In this document: positions 1 to 6,722 of the stretch, piece after piece | How the letters are laid out: each line of letters opens with the position of its first letter | How positions within the stretch are numbered: position 1 is the first letter of the stretch | Origin: JAUSKF01 sp964355005 | GTDB taxonomy: Bacteria > Patescibacteriota > Minisyncoccia > UBA6257 > WO2-44-18 | Direction: 5' to 3' | NCBI GenBank assembly: GCA_964355005.1 | Contig: CAYHBX010000028.1 | Coordinates: 1 to 11,090, forward strand | Length of the DNA: 11,090 nucleotides | The notes under the pieces: model-generated | Told to the model about the DNA's origin: nothing | The model's database searches: none | What the model saw: only the letters and a program-made list of their open reading frames with translations | Made by a program: the position numbers and the translations under genes

Positions 1-1839
1 CGTTTCCCAAAGCTGTTCCGGATTCATTTCACCAAGACCCTTATATCGCTGAATGTTGAGTCCTTCTTTCGGCAATTTATCCAACTCGGCCTGTTTATAA
101 ATATATTTCACTTCTTTCCCTTTCTGGACATGATAAAGAGGCGGTTGAGCGATATACAAATGCCCCCCCTCAATGATCGGCAAGAAATGGCGGTAAAAAA
201 GCGTCAGTAAAAGCGTACGAATGTGTGAACCATCTACATCAGCATCGGTCATCAACACGATCTTGTGATATCGCAACTTGGAAAGGTCAAAAGATTCGGC
301 GATGGCAGTTCCCAAAGCCACCACCAGAGCTTTGATCTCTTTGTTGATAAGCATTTTATCAATGCGGGATTTTTCCACGTTCAGGATCTTACCTTTCAAA
401 GGCAAGATGGCCTGCGTTCGGCGATCCCGGCCTTGCTTAGCGCTGCCGCCGGCAGAGTCTCCCTCAACGATGAACATTTCGGATTCCTCTGGGTTACGCG
501 AGCTGCAATCAGCCAATTTACCGGGCAAAGTCAGACCTTCCAGTACGCCTTTGCGCAAAACTGTATCCTTGGCGGCCTTAGCAGCCTTACGGGCCTTGGC
601 GGCCAGCATGCATCTCTCAATAACCCTACGGGCATCGGCGCTATAGCGCTCCAAAAATTCCTTCAGCGCTTCACCGGTAATCGCTTCCACGGCCGTACGG
701 GCTTCGGTATTTCCCAACCGGGCCTTAGTCTGTCCTTCAAATTGCGGTTCCCTGATCTTTACCGAAACAATAGCGATCAAACCCTCCCGCACGTCATCGC
801 CGGTCAGATTGTCGTCGTCTTTTTTAACATACTCATTATTCCGCGCGTAATCATTAAGCGAACGGGTCAAAGCGGAACGGAAACCAGTCAGATGCATTCC
901 GCCATCGGGAGTGTAAATATTGTTGGCGAAACTTAACTCCTGAATTTCCATTTCATTGTTGTAAAGAAAAGCCACTTCCGCCTCCACGTTCTCGGACGTT
1001 TTATTTATGTAAAAAGGCGTCTCCTGCAAGGGCTTCTCTCCGCGGCTTAAATATTTAATAAATGAAAGCAGTCCGCCATCAAAATAAAAGGCGTGGAATT
1101 GTTCATCTTTTTCTTCCCGCCAATCAATTACCTCTATCCGAATCCCCTTGGTCAAAAAGGCCTGCTGACGCAAATGGTCTAAAATTCTCTTGCGGTCAAA
1201 AGGAGAATCTTTGCCGGACATTGCCGGGAAAATTACCGGGTCGGGCTCAAAAGTAACTTTCGTGCCGGTGCGGTCAGATTTTCCTATTTTTTTAACTTTG
1301 TATTGCGGCTTCCCCTGTTTATATTCCTGAACGTAAATTCCCCCATCACGATGGACTTCCGCCTGCATCCAGCTGGACAACGCGCAAACCACTGAAACAC
1401 CCACACCATGCAAGCCGCCGGAAACTTTGTAAGACTCCCCGCCGAATTTACCGCCGGCGTGCAGAGTGGTCATGACCGTTTCCAAAGTAGATTTCTTGGT
1501 CTGCGGATGAACTTCCACCGGAATACCACGGCCGTCATCAGTCACCGCTATACGATTTCCCGGCAGCAATTCAACGCGGATATTTTTAGCATATCCGGCC
1601 ATCGCCTCATCAAAAGAGTTATCCACGACTTCCCAGATCAGGTGGTGTAAACCGGCGAGATCGGTCGTGCCAATATACATACCCGGTCGTTTCCGAACGG
1701 GGTCCAAACCTTCCAGAACGTAGATGTCTTTAGCAGTGTAAGAACCGCCTTTATTGGAGGTTTTGGAAGCGGCTTTCTCATCTTTGACTTCGGTTTTTCT
1801 ATCTTCCTTCTTGGGTTCTTTTTCCTCTTTTTTACTCAT
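1..1839 (-). CDS. gyrB: DNA gyrase subunit B, C-terminus cut by window edge
   Basis: ATPase subunit of the type IIA topoisomerase that introduces negative supercoils together with GyrA. I translated 613 codons from the ATG at 1839 to base 1 with no stop, so the last few dozen residues lie outside the window. GHKL ATPase motifs are present: E70 and N74 in EVVDNSFDEA, DDGRGIP at 101-107 and GGLHGVGVSVV at 141-151. The TOPRIM domain shows catalytic E459 in EGDSAGG, PLKGKILNVEK, and the metal-binding D532/D534/D536 of DADVDGSHIR. The C-terminal YKGLGEMN motif lies just before the edge. About 30 residues rich in K and E precede the conserved core, which is an unusual extension. No Shine-Dalgarno is visible; a promoter lies immediately upstream. 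ParE is the only serious alternative and cannot be fully excluded without the neighbouring genes. Family membership is certain. Confidence 0.96.
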   Translation of the reverse strand, partial: MSKKEEKEPKKEDRKTEVKDEKAASKTSNKGGSYTAKDIYVLEGLDPVRKRPGMYIGTTDLAGLHHLIWEVVDNSFDEAMAGYAKNIRVELLPGNRIAVTDDGRGIPVEVHPQTKKSTLETVMTTLHAGGKFGGESYKVSGGLHGVGVSVVCALSSWMQAEVHRDGGIYVQEYKQGKPQYKVKKIGKSDRTGTKVTFEPDPVIFPAMSGKDSPFDRKRILDHLRQQAFLTKGIRIEVIDWREEKDEQFHAFYFDGGLLSFIKYLSRGEKPLQETPFYINKTSENVEAEVAFLYNNEMEIQELSFANNIYTPDGGMHLTGFRSALTRSLNDYARNNEYVKKDDDNLTGDDVREGLIAIVSVKIREPQFEGQTKARLGNTEARTAVEAITGEALKEFLERYSADARRVIERCMLAAKARKAAKAAKDTVLRKGVLEGLTLPGKLADCSSRNPEESEMFIVEGDSAGGSAKQGRDRRTQAILPLKGKILNVEKSRIDKMLINKEIKALVVALGTAIAESFDLSKLRYHKIVLMTDADVDGSHIRTLLLTLFYRHFLPIIEGGHLYIAQPPLYHVQKGKEVKYIYKQAELDKLPKEGLNIQRYKGLGEMNPEQLWET

Positions 1840-1852
1840 AAACAATGTATGC

Positions 1853-1881
1853 ATTATAGCAAAAATTAGAGGCAAATAAAA
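1853..1881 (-). promoter_or_regulatory. gyrB promoter, extended -10
   Basis: Read on the minus strand, TATAAT occupies 1858-1853 and is preceded by TGC, giving an extended -10. A weak -35, TTTTAT, lies at 1881-1876 with a 17 nt spacer. Only 13 nt separate the -10 from the gyrB ATG, so transcription would begin about 5-7 nt before the start codon. The -35 coincides with the T-tract of the upstream terminator. Confidence 0.65.
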
Positions 1882-1905
1882 CACCCCGACCGGTTGGTCG
1901 GGGTG
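1874..1905 (-). terminator. Intrinsic terminator of the 1919-2506 gene
   Basis: A perfect 10 bp stem (CACCCCGACC with GGTCGGGGTG, 1882-1905) closes a 4 nt loop. On the minus strand it is followed at once by TTTTATTT (1881-1874). It starts 13 nt after the stop codon of the upstream gene. GC-rich stem plus T-tract is the classical rho-independent form. Confidence 0.85.
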
Positions 1906-1918
1906 GATTTTCTAGCGC

Positions 1919-2506
1919 TTAATCTCCCCAGCCGTCGGGAATGACGCGCCGAGGCTCATATTTCTTTTTTTCCTCTGCGATGTCAAAGTCGTGGCGAGCG
2001 CGCACCTGCCGCAGAAACTCCTGCCAGATCTGGAGATCTCTTTCACTGGGAACAAGAACTGTGGCTCGATGCCAAAATTCGTCGTCCGCAAAAAAGCGAC
2101 GTCCACTGAACGAAATAGTGGTGCAGTCCTTGCCGTCCTTCCTCAAGGATGCGCCGACATTCGACACCGGAACAAAGATGTAGGAGAAGTATGTACCATC
2201 AGAAGCACGGCAAACTCCGATTTCGTCATCGTCGTTCTTTTGTCCCGCATCTCGAGGCGGAACGTCAAAAGAGATACTGTCCGACCCCCTGTAATAACTG
2301 AGGTTCAAAATCGTCATCTCCTTGGACCCACCCATGTGCTCCTTGTACTTCCCGAAGCCGTACCAGCCTCCGCCGATAAGAGCCACAATGACAGCCAAGA
2401 GCGCGAAGCGCGCTCCAGCGGACATCGGTTTGTCGGGAACAGCCCGCTCGTGATTCTTCCAATGATCCTGCTCGGACAGCATCACAACCCTCTTCTCGTC
2501 AGGCAT
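1919..2506 (-). CDS. Unrecognised single-pass membrane protein, 195 aa
   Basis: I do not recognise this family. A polar N-terminus of about 30 residues is followed by one hydrophobic segment (about 31-51, ending in GGGWYGFGKYK). The remaining 140 or so residues form a mixed, soluble domain. With basic residues before the segment and no obvious signal cleavage site, an N-in/C-out anchored protein is plausible. The outer domain has two cysteines (C99, C128) that could form a disulfide, and a charged C-terminal stretch (about 155-188) that looks helical. The start is fixed by a strong Shine-Dalgarno 4 nt upstream. It has its own promoter and its own terminator, so it is a single-gene unit between pheST and gyrB, and the context gives no hint of function. 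The antisense frame over it is also open (1991-2554), but it has no comparable start signals. Confidence 0.82.
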   Translation of the reverse strand: MPDEKRVVMLSEQDHWKNHERAVPDKPMSAGARFALLAVIVALIGGGWYGFGKYKEHMGGSKEMTILNLSYYRGSDSISFDVPPRDAGQKNDDDEIGVCRASDGTYFSYIFVPVSNVGASLRKDGKDCTTISFSGRRFFADDEFWHRATVLVPSERDLQIWQEFLRQVRARHDFDIAEEKKKYEPRRVIPDGWGD

Positions 2507-2510
2507 GACT

Positions 2511-2520
2511 ACCTCCTTTT
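2511..2520 (-). promoter_or_regulatory. Strong Shine-Dalgarno for the 195 aa protein
   Basis: AAAAGGAGGT on the minus strand ends 4 nt before the ATG at 2506. It selects this ATG over the in-frame internal ATG at residue 9. It is one of only two strong ribosome binding sites in the window. Confidence 0.85.
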
Positions 2521-2537
2521 GTTAGGGACTGCCGAGA

Positions 2538-2566
2538 ATTATACTACAACGTAGAAAATAAAACAA
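2538..2566 (-). promoter_or_regulatory. Promoter of the 195 aa protein gene
   Basis: Minus strand TTGTTT (2566-2561), a 17 nt spacer and TATAAT (2543-2538). Expected initiation near 2531 gives a leader of about 25 nt containing the Shine-Dalgarno. The -35 directly abuts the pheT terminator stem and forms part of its T-tract. Confidence 0.65.
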
Positions 2567-2594
2567 GGCCTACTATTCCCGGGAATAGTAGGCT
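2555..2594 (-). terminator. Intrinsic terminator of the pheST operon
   Basis: A perfect 24 bp palindrome (CCTACTATTCCC and its complement, 2569-2592) extends by a G-C pair and a wobble pair to 2567-2594. On the minus strand it is followed by TTGTTTTATTTT (2566-2555). It lies 66 nt after the pheT stop codon. Confidence 0.8.
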
Positions 2595-2596
2595 AC

Positions 2597-2610
2597 TTTG
2601 ACGCGTCAAA
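2597..2610. repeat. 14 bp perfect palindrome after pheT
   Basis: TTTGACGCGTCAAA lies in the pheT 3' untranslated region, just ahead of the terminator hairpin. It could be a small hairpin or a dimeric protein-binding site. Nothing else in the window shares it, so no role can be assigned. Confidence 0.4.
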
Positions 2611-2660
2611 AAACGACCGGTTCTTCTTTTCCCTAAACCCTAGTCGCTAGTGGCTAATCA

Positions 2661-4637
2661 CTATCTTATCTCTGCTCCAAACTTCTCAACCAATACATCA
2701 GTAATAGCCTTGAGCTCCACGTTTACTTCTTCATCGGTAAGCGTTTTGTCTTCGGCTGAAAAAACCAGTCGGAAAGTAAAACTTTTTCCTTTTGCCCGCG
2801 TATTTGATTCGTCCTCCGGGTCATAATAATCAACCAGATCAACGTCATCCAAATATTTCGGCGCGGCATTTTCCATCGCCGCCATCAGCTGATCCACTCG
2901 AATTTCTTTACCAACCAGCACAGAAACATCCCGCATCACCGTCGGAAACTTCGGCAAAGGCTCATATTCCTTTTCCGCGGCAACCATTTTTACCAACTTA
3001 TCAAAATCAATTTCAAGAACCGCCGCTCGCGGCTCCCCTTTCGGAATACCAATATAACCAATGACTTGATGGTCGGATTCAACACGCAGGCTTTTCTCCG
3101 GCTCCAAATAACGCAGATCCTGATCAAGTTCACGGAAAAAGACATCCACTAATCCCATGCCTTTCAACGCCTGATCAGCCAATCCCTTCAATTCCAGAAT
3201 CGGATTCGCCGCCTTAGACCCGAGCGCGATGCCGATTTTCAAACTTTCCTTGATATTCCCTCCATCTTCAACAAAAGTACGCCCGATCTCAAAAATGCGT
3301 TCCGAATCGTAGAACCGGAAATTGCTTTCTACATTTTTCAACAAACCGATCGCCAAAGTCGGGCGCAAATATTGGAAATCGGCACTGACCGGATTCAGTA
3401 ACGAGGGGGCGTCCCAAGATTTCAGATCCGAGTACTTACTTAGGTCCTGTCTGGAAACAAAGGTGTAATTATAAACTTCAGACAGCCCAAGGCCGGATAA
3501 AATAGCGCGGGCTTTATCCTTCAGCAAAACCGCGTCCTCTTTTCCGGCGGGCCGGATCGGAACATGCGGCGCGGTAGCCGGCAATTTTTCATAACCATGC
3601 AGATTAACTATCTCCTCCACCAAGTCCTCAAAAATGGAAACATCAGAGCGCAGAACGGGAATTTCCACTATTTTCCCGGAAACTTTAAAATCCAACTTCT
3701 TCAAGTAAGCCAGCGCCTCTTTTTCTTCAAAATTCAGGCCGGTTAACCGGTTAAACCGCTTAATATCAAATTTCAAAACCCGTTTACCCGGCCGATAAAA
3801 ACTAACCTCGCCGGTTTCTCCCAAATTTGCCTTAGCAACATCCTTCAATAAAACCGCCGCCCTCTTAATGGCAACTTCCGCAAGCCACGGACTCAATCCG
3901 TGCGAAAACCGGGAAGAAGCGTCGGTAACAAGATTCAGCTGGCGAGTAGTTTTGTAAATAGAGACCGAGTCAAAATTGGCCGATTCGATAATGATCCGGC
4001 GGGTTTTCGGAGTGATCTCTGCCCGCTTCCCGCCTTTAATGCCGGCGATAGCCAGCGGTCCCTTGGCATCGACAATCACCAGATCGTTAGCGGTCAGGTT
4101 GAAATTCTGACCATCAATCGTTTTTATTTCCTCGCCCTGCTGGGCATAACGGACCTCCAAAAATCCCTCAACCAGATCCGCGTCAAACGCATGTAAGGGC
4201 TGGCCAACTTCCAACATCACGTAATTCATCACATCCACCACCGCGTTGATCGGACGCATACCGCAAGCGGTTAAAATATTTTTTAGCCAGTCAGGTGATT
4301 GACCCAAAGAAGAGACCTCCAGAAAACGGCCAATGTAGCGGGCGCAGGCTTTTTTGACGGAAATTTTTATTACCGGCGGGATTCCCTTTTTCTCCGCCTT
4401 GGGTGATTTTTCCTTGGCAAAATCGGTTGCCTTTCCTCCGAACAATGCCGCCGCTATTTTAGCGATGCCCCAGTGCGACGCGGCATCAGAATACCGGTTC
4501 GGGGTGATAGAAATTTCTATAGTATCTTCAGCGACGGCCACCGCTTCAAAGGCATGAAAATTAAGCTTCTCTATCAAAGCTTCCTTGGAAGAAATTTTCG
4601 GCGCCAATTGTTTTAATAAAGTATAAGAAAATTTCAT
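2661..4637 (-). CDS. pheT: Phenylalanine-tRNA ligase beta subunit, compact form
   Basis: Beta subunit of the alpha2-beta2 class II synthetase that charges tRNA-Phe; the beta chain carries the editing site and tRNA-binding domains. At 658 aa it is far shorter than the roughly 790-800 aa bacterial norm. The N-terminal B1 segment (1-35) joins directly to DTIEISITPNR (38-48). The roughly 110-residue OB-fold tRNA-binding (EMAP-like) domain normally inserted here is absent. B3/B4 editing domain follows (about 97-240, with LEVGQPLHAFDADLV at 142-156), then B5 (about 288-355) and the inactive catalytic-like core. A C-terminal anticodon-binding FDX-ACB domain (561-658) ends the protein. The start overlaps the pheS stop as TAATG, implying translational coupling. 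The gene ends with two in-frame stops, TAG TGA. Confidence 0.96.
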   Translation of the reverse strand: MKFSYTLLKQLAPKISSKEALIEKLNFHAFEAVAVAEDTIEISITPNRYSDAASHWGIAKIAAALFGGKATDFAKEKSPKAEKKGIPPVIKISVKKACARYIGRFLEVSSLGQSPDWLKNILTACGMRPINAVVDVMNYVMLEVGQPLHAFDADLVEGFLEVRYAQQGEEIKTIDGQNFNLTANDLVIVDAKGPLAIAGIKGGKRAEITPKTRRIIIESANFDSVSIYKTTRQLNLVTDASSRFSHGLSPWLAEVAIKRAAVLLKDVAKANLGETGEVSFYRPGKRVLKFDIKRFNRLTGLNFEEKEALAYLKKLDFKVSGKIVEIPVLRSDVSIFEDLVEEIVNLHGYEKLPATAPHVPIRPAGKEDAVLLKDKARAILSGLGLSEVYNYTFVSRQDLSKYSDLKSWDAPSLLNPVSADFQYLRPTLAIGLLKNVESNFRFYDSERIFEIGRTFVEDGGNIKESLKIGIALGSKAANPILELKGLADQALKGMGLVDVFFRELDQDLRYLEPEKSLRVESDHQVIGYIGIPKGEPRAAVLEIDFDKLVKMVAAEKEYEPLPKFPTVMRDVSVLVGKEIRVDQLMAAMENAAPKYLDDVDLVDYYDPEDESNTRAKGKSFTFRLVFSAEDKTLTDEEVNVELKAITDVLVEKFGAEIR

Positions 4638-5668
4638 TAGAATTGATTGATAAAACGAAGATCTCCTGAATAAAATAGTCGGATATCAGGAATGTTATAT
4701 TTGATCATCGCCAGCCGCTCCAGTCCCAGACCAAAGGCAAAACCCTGATATTTCTTGGGGTCTAACTTCACCCGATCCAAAACAGCCGGATGCACCATAC
4801 CCGCGCCCATCACCTCCAGCCAAGCCGACGCTTCCGGTCGGCTCTCCGACCCTGAAAGGCGTCGGAGCCTACCATCTAACTGAACATCAATTTCCAGACC
4901 GGGCTCAACGAACGGAAAATAACTCGGCCGGAAACGAACGCCGGTCTTCCGTCCGAAAAATTGTTTCAAAAATTCTTCCATTATGTACTTAAAATTTGCC
5001 AGGCTGATATTTTCTCCAACCATCAAGCCCTCAACTTGATGAAAGTTAATTTCATGCGAAGCATCCGTCGCCTCAAATCGGAAAACCCGCCCGGGCACAA
5101 TGATCTGGATCGGCGGCTGATTTTTTTCCATATGACGGATCTGCATCGGGCTGGTATGGGTGCGCATCAGCATTTTCCCCACTCCCTCTTTTTGACCAAG
5201 CCAAAAAGTATCCCACATATCCCGCGCGGGGTGGTTCGCCGGGATATTCAGCGCGTCAAAATTATAATATTCGGTTTCCGCCTCCGGGCCTTCAATAACG
5301 GAAAAATTCAGCCCTAGGAAAATTTCTTTAATGCGGTTCTCTACCAGCGTCAGTGGATGCAAGTGTCCGGCGGAAATTTTTTTGCCCGGCATAAAAACAT
5401 CAACCGCCATTTTTTTCTCGGCGGCTTTTTGACCGAAAGCTTTTAATTTTTCTTCCAAGGCCCGCTCAATCTCCTGCCGCAGATCATTCGCGGCCGGACC
5501 GACTTTCCGTTTCTGAACATCGGACAAATCCTTAAGAGACTTTAAAATTTCGGTCAATTTACCGTCTTTCCGGCCCAAATATTTCACCTTTAAAGCCTCC
5601 AAGTCTTTGGCATCTTTTACTGCCTTCAAATCCTTCGAAAATGCCGATTTTAGCTTAGAAACATCCAT
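4637..5668 (-). CDS. pheS: Phenylalanine-tRNA ligase alpha subunit
   Basis: Catalytic subunit of phenylalanyl-tRNA synthetase, 343 aa, normal length. The N-terminal coiled-coil arm that contacts tRNA spans about 1-85. The class II core begins at GHLHPLTLVENRI (motif 1 region, 101-113). Motif 2 is RVFRFEATDASHEINFHQ (194-211), and motif 3 GFAFGLGLERLAMIKY ends near 324, followed by PDIRLFYSGDLRFINQF at the C-terminus. Between DVQLDG and WLEVMGAGMVHP, where relatives such as E. coli have only one or two residues, there is an extra stretch R267-A282. It is encoded exactly by the 45 nt palindromic element reported separately. No Shine-Dalgarno is seen; an extended -10 lies 7 nt before the ATG, so the mRNA may be leaderless. 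It is the first gene of pheST. Confidence 0.97.
   Translation of the reverse strand: MDVSKLKSAFSKDLKAVKDAKDLEALKVKYLGRKDGKLTEILKSLKDLSDVQKRKVGPAANDLRQEIERALEEKLKAFGQKAAEKKMAVDVFMPGKKISAGHLHPLTLVENRIKEIFLGLNFSVIEGPEAETEYYNFDALNIPANHPARDMWDTFWLGQKEGVGKMLMRTHTSPMQIRHMEKNQPPIQIIVPGRVFRFEATDASHEINFHQVEGLMVGENISLANFKYIMEEFLKQFFGRKTGVRFRPSYFPFVEPGLEIDVQLDGRLRRLSGSESRPEASAWLEVMGAGMVHPAVLDRVKLDPKKYQGFAFGLGLERLAMIKYNIPDIRLFYSGDLRFINQF
4824..4868. repeat. Palindromic element, copy 1, inside pheS
   Basis: This 45 nt element shares three blocks with the copy inside mrdA. On the plus strand they are GCCGACGC, GGTCGGCTCTCCGAC and GCGTCGGAGC, separated by variable 4 and 8 nt spacers. The whole is an imperfect palindrome centred on CTCT. 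It can also fold as two side-by-side hairpins (GCCGAC/GTCGGC and TCCGAC/GTCGGA). It encodes pheS residues R267-A282 (RLRRLSGSESRPEASA) and begins at codon position 3. The insertion lies in a loop that is short in PheS relatives. Confidence 0.8.
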
Positions 5669-5675
5669 AGGCTCT

Positions 5676-5705
5676 ATAGTAGCAGAACTTGGCTTGGGAG
5701 GCCAA
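5676..5705 (-). promoter_or_regulatory. Likely pheS promoter, leaderless start
   Basis: On the minus strand TGC precedes TACTAT (5681-5676), an extended -10 form. TTGGCC (5705-5700) is a possible -35 at 18 nt spacing. Exactly 7 nt lie between the -10 and the ATG, which would place initiation at the A of the start codon. A small hairpin (TTGGC/GCCAA, 5689-5705) overlaps the -35. The 73 nt galT-pheS spacer has no convincing terminator, so read-through from the mre operon is also possible. Confidence 0.5.
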
Positions 5706-5741
5706 TTTTAGCCCAAAACAGGCCTATTCTAGCTCTATTGG

Positions 5742-6722
5742 CTATCTAAGGAATTTTGCGGCAAAATCCGGATCAACATCGTTGATATCCACACCCGTCC
5801 CAGCCTCAAAGGCCGCCTTAATGGATACCCTCGGGAAGGCCTCAATATGCCAGTGATAATGCTCATATTTCTTTTTATTTTGTAGCGGCGCGGTATGAAT
5901 GAAAAAATTATAATCCGGATCACGCAATTTTTTCTCAAAACGTTTCAAAACCTGCTGAAGCGCCTCAACGGCGTATTCCATATCTTCATCCAAGGTATTT
6001 TCAAAATACGGCAAATGTTTTTTTGGAAAAACGCGCACCTCGAACGGACTGCGCGAAACAAACGGCGCCACCGCGATCGCCCCCTTATTTTCAAAAACGA
6101 TTCGCTTCTTTTCTTTCAATTCGTATTCCAACATTACGCAATGCACGCATTTTTTGTGATGCAAATAATACCGGGCCGAGCCAGTCAGAGAGTGTTGGAC
6201 GTCCGGTGGCACGACCGGCAAAGAAATAATTTGATAATGCGGATGATAAACCGACGCCCCGGCGGTCGGGCCCCAATTATGCAGCATGAAAATATAATCC
6301 AGGCACGGATCGTTAAGCAACATCAGATAACGATCCCGCAAAGATTGGAAAACCTGATTCGCTTCATTCTTAGAAAGATGGGGGAAATTTTTGTCGTGAT
6401 CCCTAGTGATCAAAAGATCGTGATGCCCGGCCGCTAGCATAGTCGGGTAGGGTCCTTTCGCCATCGGCTTCCCACAAATCTTGTGATGCATCACCGCCGG
6501 ATATTTATTTTCCAAAATCTGCAGCTGCCATTTTTTTTGGTCGGGATAAATTAAGATCGGCGGCTTGTTGCCGGCTGCTTGCGGGTCCTCAAAAGGACAC
6601 CGGGATTTTGGCGTATGCTTCCGCTTGGGAGTAAATTTCGGATGCGGACGCTTGGCTCTTCCAGGAGCAACCACGATCCAGTCCCCGGAAACGATGTCTT
6701 GACGTAATTCTGAATTTTTCAT
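5742..6722 (-). CDS. galT: GalT-like galactose-1-phosphate uridylyltransferase
   Basis: HIT-superfamily nucleotidyltransferase, 326 aa. In the Leloir pathway GalT swaps UMP between UDP-glucose and galactose-1-phosphate through a uridylyl-histidine. The N-terminus SGDWIVVAPGRAKRP (12-26) matches the GalT opening. The active-site motif H160-P-H162-Y-Q164 corresponds to the family HPHxQ, with H162 the expected nucleophile. A second conserved region is HYHWHIEAFPR (288-298), and the ending GTGVDINDVDP is family-typical. The usual N-terminal zinc CxxC is reduced to C42-P-F-E, while C192-x-x-C195 is intact. Such distant GalT homologues may act on other sugar or nucleotide phosphates, so the exact substrate is unproven. 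It overlaps mrdA as TAATG and ends the cell-shape operon, which could indicate a role in envelope precursor supply (inference). Confidence 0.88.
   Translation of the reverse strand: MKNSELRQDIVSGDWIVVAPGRAKRPHPKFTPKRKHTPKSRCPFEDPQAAGNKPPILIYPDQKKWQLQILENKYPAVMHHKICGKPMAKGPYPTMLAAGHHDLLITRDHDKNFPHLSKNEANQVFQSLRDRYLMLLNDPCLDYIFMLHNWGPTAGASVYHPHYQIISLPVVPPDVQHSLTGSARYYLHHKKCVHCVMLEYELKEKKRIVFENKGAIAVAPFVSRSPFEVRVFPKKHLPYFENTLDEDMEYAVEALQQVLKRFEKKLRDPDYNFFIHTAPLQNKKKYEHYHWHIEAFPRVSIKAAFEAGTGVDINDVDPDFAAKFLR

Noticed and set aside
265..936. Long plus-strand open frame over gyrB (and similar ones over pheT, galT and mreB)
   Set aside because: These are antisense shadows of clearly identified minus-strand genes, with no conserved domains or start signals.
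1991..2554. 187-codon plus-strand open frame opposite the 195 aa protein
   Set aside because: No promoter or ribosome binding site on that strand, whereas the minus-strand gene has both plus a terminator.
5669..5741. T-box or attenuator in front of pheS
   Set aside because: The spacer is only 73 nt, has no T-box motif, leader peptide or terminator with a T-tract, and the promoter lies next to the ATG.
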